Source: Sphingomonas oleivorans
GTDB lineage: Bacteria > Pseudomonadota > Alphaproteobacteria > Sphingomonadales > Sphingomonadaceae
Assembly (NCBI RefSeq): GCF_003050615.1
Contig: NZ_NWBU01000010.1
Location: forward strand, 405,165-469,164
Direction: 5' to 3'
DNA length: 64,000 nt
The notes beneath the pieces are model-generated. The model ran no database searches and had not been told where the DNA came from. It saw nothing but the letters and a program-made list of their open reading frames with translations. The translations under genes were made by a program, and so were the position numbers. Positions 15,376-26,852 of the stretch are shown in pieces (the stretch's first letter is position 1; each line of letters begins with the position of its first letter).

Positions 15376-17399
15376 TCGCGGGGCTCGCTATCGGCGCCAG
15401 GCGCGGGTGTGGGGGATGCGGACTTGTCGGCGGGTGCCGACGCCTCGACGGGGGCGGGGGGCGGCGGCGCGCTCCTTTCCGCGCGCCAGCGATCGGCCTC
15501 GACGCGCATGCGCGTGGCGATATCGCCGCCCCATTCCTCCTCCAGCGCGGCGAGCGTCGCCATCGCCTTGGCGGGGTCGTAGAGATAGGTGAGCACGTCG
15601 CGTGCGATCGGCCCGGCGGTGCCCGAGCCCGAAATGCCATGTTCGATCACCACGGCGGCGGCATAACGCGGATTTTCGACCGGCGCGAAGCAGATGAACA
15701 GCGCATGGTCGCGATATTTCCAGGGCACGCCCATGCCGCCGAACTTGCCGCCCCGCGCGCGTTCGGCGCGGGTGATGCGGCGGACCTGCGCGGTGCCCGT
15801 CTTGCCCGCCATCAGCACGCCTTCGACCGGCAGGCGGCTGCGTCCGGCGGTGCCGGCGCCATTGACGACGTCGCTCATCGCCTGGCGGATCATCGCCAGA
15901 TGCTCGGGATCGATATCGAGCGGGTCGCCCTGCGGCGGATAGCGGCGGTTGGCGATGAGCCGGGGGGACAGTGCCCGGCCGCTGGCGATACGCGCCGCCA
16001 TCACCGCGAGCTGGAGCGGATTGGCGAGCATATAGCCCTGGCCGATCGTCGCGTTGAGCGTGTCGGCGACCGTCCAGTCCGCCTTATATTTCCGTTGCTT
16101 CCATTCCGTATCCGGCACCGTGCCATAACGTTGCGACGGGACGGGCAGGGGGAAGGAGGAGCCGAGGCCGAGCTTGCGCGCGACCGCGGCGATGCGATCG
16201 ATGCCGATGCGCCGGCCCATCGTGTAGAAATATATGTCGCAGCTCTGGGCGATCGCGCCGTTGAGGTTCAGATGGCCGTGCCCGCCGCGCTTGTGACAGT
16301 GGAACAGGCCCGTTCCGAGCCGGTAGCTGCCGGTGCACAGCACGGTCTCGGCAGGATCGATGCCGGCTTCCAGCACGGCGAGCGCGGTCGCGGGCTTGAC
16401 CGTCGAGCCGGGCGGATAAAGACCCTGCATCACCTTGTTCATCAAGGGGATATGATCATTTCCCGACAGCATCTGCCATTCGGAATGGCTGATCCCGTCC
16501 GAGAAGCTGTTGGGATCATAGGCCGGCATCGAGGCCATTGTGAGGATGCCGCCCGTTTCGGTATCGATCACCACCACTGAGCCGCTATTGTCGCCGAGGC
16601 GGCGGGCGGCATATTCCTGCAGCCCCGCATCGATGGTGAGCTGGAGCGTATTGCCGACTACCTCGGGCCGGGTGGTGAGCTCGCGCACCAACCGGCCCCG
16701 TGCGGTCACCTCGGTGCGCTTGGCGCCGGCGGTGCCCCTGAGCCAGGGCTCCATCGTCTTTTCGAGGCCTTCCTTGCCGACCTTGAAGCCAGGCGTGATG
16801 AACAGCGGATCGCGCGTCTTTTCATAATCGGCGGCCGATGCGGGGCCGACATAGCCGACCAGATGGCCGACGGCGGAACCGGCGGGATAATAGCGGGCAT
16901 TGCCGCTCGCCGGCGCCACGCCGGGCAGCTCGGCCTGACGGACGCTGACCGCCGCGAACCGTTCATAATCCATATTTTCGAGCACCGGCACGGGCTGATA
17001 GCCGGCGGCCTTCGCCAAGCCCTCGCGGATGCGCTCGACATCTTCGGCGGTGAGCGCGAGGAGCTGGCGCAGCTCGGCGATGATCCGGTCCGGATCGCGC
17101 AGCCGATCGGGGATCAGATCGACGCGGAAGCTGGTGCGGTTGATCGCGATCGGCTTGCCATGGCGATCGACGATCCAGCCGCGCCGGGGCGGAACGAGCG
17201 TGAGCTGCACCCGATTGCTTTCGGACAGCATCTGGTAGCGCTCATTTTCCGCAATTGAGAGCCAGGCCATGCGCCCGGCCAGCAGCGTGGCGACGGCGCC
17301 CTGCGCGGCACCGAGCACAAATGCCCTGCGGGTGAAGCTGAATGCCTGCGATTGGGCGGTGACCAGCCGGCTCGGACGCTTCATCGGGACAATCTTCAT
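15372..17399 (-). CDS. mrdA: Penicillin-binding protein 2 (transpeptidase)
   Basis: A 675-residue class B PBP. An N-terminal anchor (about residues 24-45) is followed by the pedestal domain (RRGWIVDRHGKPIAINRT) and the transpeptidase domain with catalytic motifs STVK (PPGSTVKPA), SCD (AQSCDIYF, for SxN) and KTGT (AGKTGTAQV). It cross-links new peptidoglycan with RodA in the elongasome. I chose the ATG at 17397-17399, overlapping the mreD stop (ATGA); a second ATG five codons in is also possible. An acidic/Pro-rich C-terminal tail of about 40 residues follows the domain. Confidence 0.95.
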   Translation of the reverse strand: MKIVPMKRPSRLVTAQSQAFSFTRRAFVLGAAQGAVATLLAGRMAWLSIAENERYQMLSESNRVQLTLVPPRRGWIVDRHGKPIAINRTSFRVDLIPDRLRDPDRIIAELRQLLALTAEDVERIREGLAKAAGYQPVPVLENMDYERFAAVSVRQAELPGVAPASGNARYYPAGSAVGHLVGYVGPASAADYEKTRDPLFITPGFKVGKEGLEKTMEPWLRGTAGAKRTEVTARGRLVRELTTRPEVVGNTLQLTIDAGLQEYAARRLGDNSGSVVVIDTETGGILTMASMPAYDPNSFSDGISHSEWQMLSGNDHIPLMNKVMQGLYPPGSTVKPATALAVLEAGIDPAETVLCTGSYRLGTGLFHCHKRGGHGHLNLNGAIAQSCDIYFYTMGRRIGIDRIAAVARKLGLGSSFPLPVPSQRYGTVPDTEWKQRKYKADWTVADTLNATIGQGYMLANPLQLAVMAARIASGRALSPRLIANRRYPPQGDPLDIDPEHLAMIRQAMSDVVNGAGTAGRSRLPVEGVLMAGKTGTAQVRRITRAERARGGKFGGMGVPWKYRDHALFICFAPVENPRYAAAVVIEHGISGSGTAGPIARDVLTYLYDPAKAMATLAALEEEWGGDIATRMRVEADRWRAERSAPPPPAPVEASAPADKSASPTPAPGADSEPRE

Positions 17400-17908
17400 C
17401 GCGACAGCCGCCAATGATCGAGCGCCGCGCAGATCCGGACGATGGCGGGAAAGCAGAAGACCGACATGGCGATCTGCGGCCCGATGGTGAAGATCGCGCC
17501 GCCGCCGCCGGTGAAGCGCGCGATGCTCCAGCCGCCCCAGATGCAGAAGATGATGGCGATCGCCGCCACGAGCCAATCCACCCAATAGTCCCGCCAGACG
17601 AGGCGGTTATCGACGATATCCAACATCAGGAAGCATAACGTCCAGAGTGCCATGGCGCTGCCGAGCGGCTGACCGCCGATCAGATCGTCGGCCAGTCCGA
17701 GCGGCAACGCAACCCAGGCCTGCCACATTTCCGGCCGCAACAGGCGCCAGCCGAGCAGCATCAGCAGGCCGAAGGGCGGGAGCGCGGGCGTCTGCGCCAC
17801 CATCGGCAGCAGCGCCGTCGCCGATCCCGCGATCGTGCTGACGATCGGTACTGCCCGCGCCCGTGTAACGAACAGCCGATCGTCCCACAGATCGTCGATA
17901 CGGTTCAT
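17396..17908 (-). CDS. mreD: MreD, rod-shape-determining membrane protein
   Basis: A 170-residue polytopic inner-membrane protein with about five hydrophobic segments and the ALPLGLADDLIGGQPLGSAMALW region typical of MreD. It links MreC with the RodA/PBP2 synthase in the elongation complex. It overlaps mreC and mrdA by 4 bp on each side. Assignment rests on position as much as sequence, since MreD is poorly conserved. Confidence 0.9.
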   Translation of the reverse strand: MNRIDDLWDDRLFVTRARAVPIVSTIAGSATALLPMVAQTPALPPFGLLMLLGWRLLRPEMWQAWVALPLGLADDLIGGQPLGSAMALWTLCFLMLDIVDNRLVWRDYWVDWLVAAIAIIFCIWGGWSIARFTGGGGAIFTIGPQIAMSVFCFPAIVRICAALDHWRLSR

Positions 17909-18789
17909 GGGGCGTCCCGGTGCAGCGGATCGGAGGGCGGGGGCAGGGGGATCTGGAACACCGGATCGACGATCGCGAAATCGAGCCGCGCGGGATCGGC
18001 GACCGGCCGGGCGACGGCCAGCTCGCGATCGACGTTGACGACAACGGCGACGGGCAGATTGGGCGCATAGATGCCGCCCGTGCCGGAAGTGACGACCAGA
18101 TCGCCCTTCTGGAAGGGGCGGCCCCCCGATGCCAGCGCGCGCAGGTCGAGCCCGCCATCGCCCCGGCCGATGGCGAGCGCGGGCTGGCCGCTGCGTGCGA
18201 CGCGGACGGGCACGGTGCTGCCCCCGTCGGTGAGCAGGAGCACGCGCGAGGCGAAGCGGCCGGTTTCGAAGATGCGGCCGATCAGCCCATCGGCGCCACG
18301 CACCGGCAGGCCGGGGCGGACGCCGCTGGAGGAGCCGGCCGAGAGCGTCGCGAAGCGGCGATGGCCCGCCGCATCCGATCCGATCAGCCGGGCGACCGCG
18401 ACCGGCGGCCGGCCATTGTCCGTCAGGTGCAGGATCCGCTTCAGCCGGGCATTTTCATATTGCACCGCGCGCGCGGCGACGAGCTTGCGGCGGGCGACGG
18501 CAAGTTCCTGCCGCAGCGCGCGGTTCTGCGCGGCGGCGTTGAAATAGGCGCCGATCTCCTCGCTCACCGTCTCGCCGCCGCGCACGACGCTGCGCCCGGC
18601 CGCCGAGACGGGCGCGCCGGCATCGAGAACCAGTCCACGAAGCGCCGAGAAGGCCAGCGGATCGAAGCGCGCGATCAGGATCAGTGCGGCCGCGACGACG
18701 ACGCCGACAACGGCCACGACATAGCCCGCGAAGAGCGTGTACTGGACCCGGCGGGAAAATCCTCGACGCCGGTGTCGGGACGGCGCCAT
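17905..18789 (-). CDS. mreC: MreC, rod-shape-determining periplasmic scaffold
   Basis: A 294-residue bitopic protein: a basic N-terminus, one membrane anchor (about residues 20-41), a coiled coil (about 75-115) and the two beta-barrel-like domains typical of MreC (VARLIGSDAAGHRRFATLSAGSSSGVRPGLPV, DLVVTSGTGGIYAPNLPVAVV). It activates the PBP2-RodA synthase. It starts 19 bp after mreB and overlaps mreD by 4 bp. The C-terminus is Pro-rich. Confidence 0.94.
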   Translation of the reverse strand: MAPSRHRRRGFSRRVQYTLFAGYVVAVVGVVVAAALILIARFDPLAFSALRGLVLDAGAPVSAAGRSVVRGGETVSEEIGAYFNAAAQNRALRQELAVARRKLVAARAVQYENARLKRILHLTDNGRPPVAVARLIGSDAAGHRRFATLSAGSSSGVRPGLPVRGADGLIGRIFETGRFASRVLLLTDGGSTVPVRVARSGQPALAIGRGDGGLDLRALASGGRPFQKGDLVVTSGTGGIYAPNLPVAVVVNVDRELAVARPVADPARLDFAIVDPVFQIPLPPPSDPLHRDAP

Positions 18790-18808
18790 GGCGTGGGCGT
18801 TCCTCCGG

Positions 18809-19867
<1,059 letters not shown>

Positions 19868-19960
19868 CTACATGCGCCGCGCCCGAGCGCCATATTCTCA
19901 TGCCGAAGGAGATGCTTGTCGGGGTCGCGGGATGCCGCCGATTGGGCTAGAGCAGGGGGC

Positions 19961-21739
19961 ATGTCAATACGCAGGCTGCCCGAGCATCTGGTTAATCGCA
20001 TCGCCGCGGGCGAAGTGGTCGAAAGGCCCGCCAGCGCGCTCAAGGAACTGGTTGAAAATGCGATCGATGCGGGCGCCGAACGGATCGCGGTACGCCTTGC
20101 CGGCGGGGGTATATCGGGCATTGAGGTGATCGACGACGGCTGCGGCATGGCGCCCGCCGAAATCGCGCTCGCGCTGGAGCGGCACGCCACCTCCAAGCTG
20201 CCCGACGACGCGATCGAGGCCGTCCAGACGCTCGGTTTTCGCGGTGAAGCGCTGCCCTCGATCGCGAGTGTCGCGCGGCTGACCGTCGAGAGCCGGGTGC
20301 GCGGCGCGGATGGCTGGCGCCGGACGGTCGACAATGGCCGGCTGGAGGAGGAGGGGCCGGCGGCGCTGCCCCCCGGCACGCGCATCCGGATGGAGGCGCT
20401 GTTCGGCAAGGTTCCGGCGCGCGCCAAATTCTTGCGATCCGGGCGGGTGGAATATGCCGCCTGCCTGGATGTGGTGCGGCGGCTCGCCATGGCCCGGCCG
20501 GAGATCGGCTTCACGCTGGAGCATGAGGGGCGCCGCGCGCTCGCCGTGCAGCCGGGCGAGACGCGTGCCGAACGGGTGGCGGCGCTGACCGACCGGGCGC
20601 TCGCCGAGAATAGCGTGGCGCTGGACTATAGCCGCGAGGATGTCCGGCTCGGCGGCGTGGCGGGGCTGCCCACCTTCAACCGCGGCGTGGCGGACCATCA
20701 ATATCTGTTCGTCAATGGCCGGCCGGTGAAGGACCGGCTGCTGATCGGTGCGCTTCGGGGCGCCTATCAGGACCTGCTGGCGCGGGACCGGCATCCGGTG
20801 GTGGCGCTGTTCATCGAGCTTCCGGGCGATCAGCTCGACGTCAATGTCCATCCCGCCAAGACGGAGGTGCGTTTCCGCGATCCGGGGCTGGTGCGTGGGC
20901 TGATCGTGGGCGGCCTGCGCGCGGCGCTCGACGGGGCGGGGCATCGATCGGTGCAGAATGTAGCGGTCGGCTCGCTCGGCAATTGGCGGAGCGAGCCGAT
21001 CGAGCAGCCGGCCATGACCTATAGCGGGGGTGGAGGCGCGGTCGCGGCGCCCGTCCGTCAAAGCGTGCAGCAAAGCGTGTGGGATCAGCGCCCCGCTTAT
21101 GCGCCGCCGCCCATGGCGCGGGCCGAGCCGGCGGCGGCCCCCGTGCCCGTTTCGACCCGCCATCCGCTCGGCGTGGCGCGCGGGCAGGTGGCGGCGACCT
21201 ATATCGTCGCGGAGGCCGAGGATGGGCTGGTGCTGGTCGATCAGCATGCGGCGCATGAAAGGCTGGTGCTGGAACGGATGCGGCGCGCCATGGCCGATGG
21301 CGGCGTCGCACGGCAGGCATTGCTGCTGCCCGAGGTGGTGGAGCTGGACGAGCCGGCCTGCGACCGGCTGGAGGCGCGCATCGCCGAGCTGGCCGAGATG
21401 GGGCTCGAGCTGGAGCGCTTCGGGCCCAAGGCGATGCTGGTGCGCGCGACCCCGGCGCTGTTGGGGCAGGGCGATGCCAGGGGGCTGGTGACGGACCTGG
21501 CCGACGAGCTCGCCGCCTACGACCAGGCCTTGTCGCTCAAGGAGCGGCTGGATCATGTCGCGGCGACCATGGCCTGCCATGGCTCGGTCCGCGCGGGCCG
21601 CATCCTTTCGGTCGCGGAGATGAATGCGCTGCTGCGCGAGATGGAAGTGACGCCGCATAGCGGCCAGTGCAACCATGGCCGCCCGACCTGGGTGAAGCTC
21701 GGCCATGGCGACATCGAAAAGCTGTTCGGGCGGAAATAG
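19961..21739 (+). CDS. mutL: MutL, DNA mismatch repair protein with endonuclease motif
   Basis: A 592-residue protein. The N-terminal GHKL ATPase has RIAAGEVVERPASALKELVENAIDAG, DDGCGM and TLGFRGEALPSIASV. The C-terminal dimerisation domain has the endonuclease motif DQHAAHERLVLE and the zinc-site motif QCNHGRPTW, so this is a nicking MutL as in organisms without MutH/Dam-directed repair. The start at 19961 gives the expected MSIRRLP N-terminus; the open frame extends far upstream over mreB only by chance. A long Pro/Ala-rich linker joins the domains. Confidence 0.95.
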   Translation: MSIRRLPEHLVNRIAAGEVVERPASALKELVENAIDAGAERIAVRLAGGGISGIEVIDDGCGMAPAEIALALERHATSKLPDDAIEAVQTLGFRGEALPSIASVARLTVESRVRGADGWRRTVDNGRLEEEGPAALPPGTRIRMEALFGKVPARAKFLRSGRVEYAACLDVVRRLAMARPEIGFTLEHEGRRALAVQPGETRAERVAALTDRALAENSVALDYSREDVRLGGVAGLPTFNRGVADHQYLFVNGRPVKDRLLIGALRGAYQDLLARDRHPVVALFIELPGDQLDVNVHPAKTEVRFRDPGLVRGLIVGGLRAALDGAGHRSVQNVAVGSLGNWRSEPIEQPAMTYSGGGGAVAAPVRQSVQQSVWDQRPAYAPPPMARAEPAAAPVPVSTRHPLGVARGQVAATYIVAEAEDGLVLVDQHAAHERLVLERMRRAMADGGVARQALLLPEVVELDEPACDRLEARIAELAEMGLELERFGPKAMLVRATPALLGQGDARGLVTDLADELAAYDQALSLKERLDHVAATMACHGSVRAGRILSVAEMNALLREMEVTPHSGQCNHGRPTWVKLGHGDIEKLFGRK

Positions 21740-22158
21740 GGGCGGTCGCCGGGCTTGCTATTTCGTGAATCGGGGATGCGGCGCAAGTCGGGTGGAATGT
21801 TCGGGACATTCGTCGCCTGTTCCGTTAAATGGAAGGTCAGAAACCGGCCGGATGGGCGCTTATCAGCGATGGCTGTCCACGGATGTGGCGATGCGCCTGC
21901 CGATGGAAGTTTGCCTTCTCGATATGTTACAAAATATTACGATCTAAGGCGTAATATTACTTAGGTATTTCTGCATGGTTTTAGCCCGATCGGCGGAAAT
22001 AGCTCGGCTTTTCACGGGATATTATTTTGAGGGGGCGGTTTGGGCCTGGTTTGTACCGATCTCTTTCCTTCACTTTTCAATAAGTTCGCTTGAACCGAAT
22101 AATTGGACATGTAATAGATGGCTCTGCCAGCACCCAGGGGGGGATAAGGCAAAAAACC
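21740..22158. other. Intergenic region after mutL with AT-rich dyad
   Basis: No convincing gene in 419 bp; the small open frames here lack family resemblance. The right part (about 21920-22090) is strikingly AT-rich for this genome. It holds a perfect 9-bp inverted repeat, AATATTACG (21933-21941) and CGTAATATT (21950-21958), 8 bp apart. It lies about 200 bp upstream of a LuxR-type HTH gene and may be its promoter/operator region. Confidence 0.45.
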
Positions 22159-22443
22159 ATGGCAGGAAGCCGCGGCCGGCAGCAGCTTCCGACAATAGAG
22201 GGGTGTAGGAAATTGACTGCTAGCTCTCTTCCAGATCCGGTTCTGACTCCACGCGAAAGGTCGATCATCAACCTTGTTGCTTCGGGCATGTCGGCCAAGG
22301 AGGCCGCGATCAGCCTCGAAATTGCCCCACGTACGGTCGAGAAGCATATCGATCAGGCGAGACTCAAATTGCGGGCCAAGAATCGGACGCATCTCGTCGC
22401 CATGGCGCTGAGCGCCGGCATCATCACCGACGCTCGTCTTTGA
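22159..22443 (+). CDS. Small LuxR/GerE-type helix-turn-helix protein
   Basis: A 94-residue protein that is little more than a LuxR-type DNA-binding domain (about residues 28-90): LTPRERSIINLVASGMSAKEAAISLEIAPRTVEKHIDQARLKLRAKNRTHLV. It has no receiver or autoinducer domain, so it must be regulated by expression or by a partner. I chose the ATG at 22159, with GGGATAAGG upstream; the frame is open further 5' (TTG at 22090) and a start there cannot be excluded. A terminator-like hairpin follows 55 bp downstream. Confidence 0.75.
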   Translation: MAGSRGRQQLPTIEGCRKLTASSLPDPVLTPRERSIINLVASGMSAKEAAISLEIAPRTVEKHIDQARLKLRAKNRTHLVAMALSAGIITDARL

Positions 22444-22777
22444 ACGGCGGCGGGGGCAAGTGCCCCGGTCATCAGAAGCAATATTGTTGAAATGCCAGGC
22501 GCCCTGAGATCTTCATGATCTCCGGGCGCTCTTAGTGACAGGGCTTTATGTGGGACAGCTTGCTGTAAGTTCCTGAACCTCGTCTCGCCATCATGGCCGA
22601 GAATAGCGTCCGCGCGATGGCCATATATGTTATGGTCGCTTCGTTCCGGGAAAATTAGAAGGCGCGCGACGGCATCGGCAGCCTGATGTTCGTCGCCCAA
22701 ATGGATAAGCGGTCGGGACAATCCAGGGCCCGCTTTGGCTGTCGACCCGTCAGGCTTCGGTGACGGGAGTTTGGATC
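22444..22777. other. Intergenic region between LuxR-type gene and TonB-C gene
   Basis: 334 bp with no convincing gene on either strand. The only structure I see is the strong hairpin at 22499-22529. The rest presumably holds the promoter of the TonB-C domain gene, but no clear -35/-10 pair stands out. Confidence 0.4.
22499..22529 (+). terminator. Hairpin after LuxR-type gene
   Basis: GCGCCC-T-GAGATC (22499-22511) pairs with GATCTC-C-GGGCGC (22517-22529), with a single mismatch and a 5-base loop, followed by TCTTAG. It is a strong stem with a weak U-tract, probably ending the HTH gene transcript. Confidence 0.6.
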
Positions 22778-23302
22778 ATGCCAGGGAAATCGGGATTGGC
22801 GGTGCCACTTGCTGCGGCATGGTTGTTTTTATTCGCGCCATCGACAGCGCAGCCGCCCGGCACGTCGGCGGAGCTCGTGGAGCCCGACCTGGCCAACTGG
22901 ATAGAGCGGGTGGAAGAGGATCTGGATCGGCATCTCTCCTATCCCAGGCCACTGGGTGGTGCGCCCTATAGCGAGGGCATTGTCCATGTGTCCTTCCTGG
23001 GCGGTCCCGATGGCCGGCCGAGTGAGGTGGCGATCCGCAAATCGTCCGGCGCGCGGGATCTGGATGCCGCCGCGATGCGGGCGGTGCGCAAGATCACGAC
23101 GCTTCATCCCTTGCCTGCGGGCGTATCGGCCGACCAGAAATATGAGGCGGCGATCCTCTTCGCCACGCAGGACGACCGGGAGACGGCGCGCAAGCTGGCC
23201 GAGCTGCGGCGCAGGGCGCGGGCAGAGGTGGAGGTTCTGGGGCTGGCCGATCCGGCGGGCGGCGGCGTTCGAGTCGCGCTCGTGCCGATGGATCAGCGAT
23301 GA
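22778..23302 (+). CDS. Secreted TonB C-terminal domain protein
   Basis: A 174-residue protein with an N-terminal signal/anchor (LAVPLAAAWLFLFAPSTAQP) and a TonB-C type domain: PEGIVHVSFLGGPDGRPSEVAIRKSSGARDLDAAAMRAVRKI is the family's strand-helix pattern. It lacks the Pro-rich periplasmic spacer of true TonB, so it is more likely one of the small TonB-like periplasmic proteins than the energy transducer. Start at ATG 22778 with GGGAG upstream; a GTG at 22760 is an alternative. The function is unknown. Confidence 0.7.
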   Translation: MPGKSGLAVPLAAAWLFLFAPSTAQPPGTSAELVEPDLANWIERVEEDLDRHLSYPRPLGGAPYSEGIVHVSFLGGPDGRPSEVAIRKSSGARDLDAAAMRAVRKITTLHPLPAGVSADQKYEAAILFATQDDRETARKLAELRRRARAEVEVLGLADPAGGGVRVALVPMDQR

Positions 23303-23403
23303 GTGGATAGGTAATTTCTTACAGTTATATGACCTGATCATATTTACAGATACATGGGAAGTGCGGCAGCATCGCCTTGTCAGATCGTGGGGGCGACAAG
23401 GGA

Positions 23404-24687
23404 ATGGATGGGGAAGTCGTGCGGCTGCTTGCTGCCGCAGGGGCGGCGCAGCGCGCTGGCCAGCTGACTGTTGCGACCCGCCATTATGAGGCGGTGTTGG
23501 AGATCGCGCCGGAACAGCCGCAGGCACTCAATTCGCTGGGAATATTGGCGCTGGGCGCCGGAGATGTGGCGCGGGCGGTGGTGCTGACGGCGCGTGCCGC
23601 AGAAGCCGATCCTTCCGCCCCGGCACTGTGGCTGAACCTTGCCAAGGCGCAGCGTGCGCTGGGTGACGACGAGGCCGAGCGGGCGAGCTTGGAGCGCGCG
23701 CTGAAACTCGATCCCTATATGTTCATGGCGCTCGTGCGGAAGGCGGAACTGCACGAGCGGCTCTCCGAAGATGCGCAGGCGACGCAGATGTGGCAGGCGG
23801 CGCTGGCGATGGCACCTTCGCTGGGCCAGATTACCGCGCCATTGGAAGCGTTGCTGGCGCGGGCAAGGAATTTCGTCGAGACGCGAGGGCGACTCTTCGC
23901 CACGACGATCAAGGTCGGGCTGACCGAGGCGCGCCGGGAGCTGGATGGAGCCGAACTCCGCCGGTTCGACGCCTGTATCGATCATCTGCTCGGGCGGCGC
24001 TCCATCTTCCTCAATCAGTGCGCCGGTCTGCATTTCCCTTTCCTGCCGGCCGACGAATTTTTCGAGCGGCGCCATTTCCCTTGGCTTGGCTCACTGGAAG
24101 CGGCGACCGATCGGATCCGGGCCGAGCTGGAACATTTGCTCATGACGGGCGAGAAGGGTTTCGCACCCTATGTCGCCCAGCAGCCTGGCATCGCACCCAA
24201 CAAATGGAGTGAACTCGACCATTCTACCAAATGGAGCGCTTTTCATCTCTGGCAGTTCGGCTTACGCATCGAAGAGGCCTGCGCGCGTTGTCCGGAGACT
24301 GCTACCGCGCTGGATGCTGTTCCACGAAGTCTGCTTCCCGGGCGCGCGCCCAACGCCTTCTTCTCCGTGCTGCGGCCGAGAACGCGCATTCCGCCACATA
24401 CTGGTGTCACCAACATCCGAGCGGTGATTCATCTGCCGCTGATCGTACCCGAGGGATGCGGCTTCCGCGTTGGCGGGGAAACGCGGCAATGGCGGATGGG
24501 CGAGGCTTTCGCCTTCGACGATACGATCGAGCATGAGGCATGGAACGACAGCGACGAGATCCGCGCCGTGCTGATCCTCGACGTGTGGAATCCCCATCTG
24601 AGTGAAGCGGAGCGCGCTATGCTGCGTGCCTTCTATGCGACGGCGGATGCCAGCGGGCATAATCCTGAACCGCTTCACTCGCTCTGA
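23404..24687 (+). CDS. TPR protein with aspartyl/asparaginyl beta-hydroxylase domain
   Basis: About 427 residues. The first half (to about residue 150) is built of TPR repeats (GILALGAGDVARAVVLTARAAEADPSAPALWLNLAKAQRALG and following). The second half is an Fe(II)/2-oxoglutarate-dependent aspartyl/asparaginyl beta-hydroxylase domain: PPHTGVTNIRAVIHLPLIVP with the first iron His and GEAFAFDDTIEHEAWN with the second. TPR plus this domain is a known bacterial architecture; the substrate is unknown. The start is uncertain: ATG at 23404 or an in-frame TTG at 23377. Confidence 0.82.
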   Translation: MDGEVVRLLAAAGAAQRAGQLTVATRHYEAVLEIAPEQPQALNSLGILALGAGDVARAVVLTARAAEADPSAPALWLNLAKAQRALGDDEAERASLERALKLDPYMFMALVRKAELHERLSEDAQATQMWQAALAMAPSLGQITAPLEALLARARNFVETRGRLFATTIKVGLTEARRELDGAELRRFDACIDHLLGRRSIFLNQCAGLHFPFLPADEFFERRHFPWLGSLEAATDRIRAELEHLLMTGEKGFAPYVAQQPGIAPNKWSELDHSTKWSAFHLWQFGLRIEEACARCPETATALDAVPRSLLPGRAPNAFFSVLRPRTRIPPHTGVTNIRAVIHLPLIVPEGCGFRVGGETRQWRMGEAFAFDDTIEHEAWNDSDEIRAVLILDVWNPHLSEAERAMLRAFYATADASGHNPEPLHSL

Positions 24688-24742
24688 TGCGCAAAGCTGG
24701 CCGGGCAGAAGTGGATGGTTCCGCCCGGGCCCTGATCAAGCC

Positions 24743-25024
24743 TTAATAGCCATAATGATAATAGCGCTGGCGATAATAGCGGTCGCGATCATGGAGATAG
24801 GCGCGGTGGCGCTCCCAGGCATGGCGACGTTCCCAGCGATCCCATCGATCCCAGTCGCGATGGCCGTGGCGGGCATAATAGCGCCGGTCATGATCGCGAT
24901 CGCGCTGCCAGTCGCGATAGCGATAATCCTCATAACGGTCATGCGCCTCAGCGGGCGCGGCGAGGGGAACGGCCGCGCCGGCAATGGCGGCGGCGGCAAG
25001 AATGGCGGAGAACAGGGTACGCAT
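24743..25024 (-). CDS. Small secreted Tyr/Arg/Asp/His-rich low-complexity protein
   Basis: A 93-residue protein with a good signal peptide (to PAEAHD) and a mature part made almost only of R, D, Y, H, W and E (RYEDYRYRDWQRDRDHDRR and similar). GAAGCGAG precedes the start. Such YRDWH-rich secreted proteins are frequent in sphingomonads and other alphaproteobacteria and have no known function. The overlapping open frames are shadows; signal peptide and RBS favour this one. Confidence 0.7.
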   Translation of the reverse strand: MRTLFSAILAAAAIAGAAVPLAAPAEAHDRYEDYRYRDWQRDRDHDRRYYARHGHRDWDRWDRWERRHAWERHRAYLHDRDRYYRQRYYHYGY

Positions 25025-25131
25025 CTCGCTTCATCCTTCTGCTAGCGGGATGCGCAAGATGTTTCCCCCCGTCTGAACCGGCTGTGAGGCCCCCGTTCAT
25101 CGTGCAGGCAGGTGCGAGAGCCGGCGTTCCT

Positions 25132-25155
25132 CCCTCTCCCCCGGAGGGGAGAGGG
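25132..25155 (-). terminator. Strong hairpin downstream of leuA
   Basis: CCCTCTCCCC (25132-25141) pairs with GGGGAGAGGG (25146-25155) over a CGGA loop, 7 bp beyond the leuA stop. It probably ends the leuA transcript. The same C/T-rich palindrome is a common intergenic element in many proteobacteria, so it may also be a dispersed repeat. Confidence 0.65.
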
Positions 25156-25162
25156 GCAGGAT

Positions 25163-26701
<1,539 letters not shown>

Positions 26702-26750
26702 GGTTTCCGCTCCGTTTCGCGGGATTTGCCTGTTCGGGTGGTCGCTAACC

Positions 26751-26815
26751 CCTTAGGCGCCGTGTCTCAAATGCCCCGAAATGGGCCCAGCCGACATCGC
26801 GCGCCTAAGGGCGCG
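26751..26815 (-). promoter_or_regulatory. leuA leader RNA structure (attenuator candidate)
   Basis: On the leuA mRNA the segment at the leader-peptide stop codon can form two exclusive structures. One is a local hairpin (26800-26815: CGCGCC-CTTA-GGCGCG). The other is a 10-bp long-range stem (CCTTAGGCGC, 26810-26801, with GCGCCTAAGG, 26760-26751). This is the switch logic of amino-acid attenuators. A U-run after the distal arm is missing, so the terminator could be Rho-dependent or control could act on translation. Confidence 0.55.
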
Positions 26816-26852
26816 TAAGTCGAAGCAGGAGAAGGCCGCGGTGCGACTGCAT
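26805..26852 (-). CDS. leuL: leu leader peptide with four consecutive Leu codons
   Basis: A 15-codon open frame, MQSHRGLLLLRLTRP then TAG, contains Leu codons CTT CTC CTG CTT in a row and a fifth Leu two codons later. It lies 104 bp upstream of the leuA start on the same strand. An in-frame ATG four codons upstream (26862-26864) is an alternative start. Ribosome stalling at these codons when Leu-tRNA is scarce would change folding of the downstream leader RNA. Five Leu in 15 codons at this place is hard to explain otherwise. Confidence 0.75.
   Translation of the reverse strand: MQSHRGLLLLRLTRP

Noticed and set aside
15372-17585. Longer N-terminus of the PBP2 frame (to 17585)
   Set aside because: The extra 62 codons are His/Arg-rich and lie out of frame over mreD; the ATG at 17399 overlaps the mreD stop as elsewhere in the cluster.
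19964-21706. 580-codon frame antisense to mutL
   Set aside because: Arg/His/Pro-rich composition without any domain, fully opposite a clear gene; a typical high-GC shadow.
25132-25155. CRISPR-like repeat or mobile element end
   Set aside because: A single palindrome without copies or spacers; better explained as a terminator or common intergenic palindrome.
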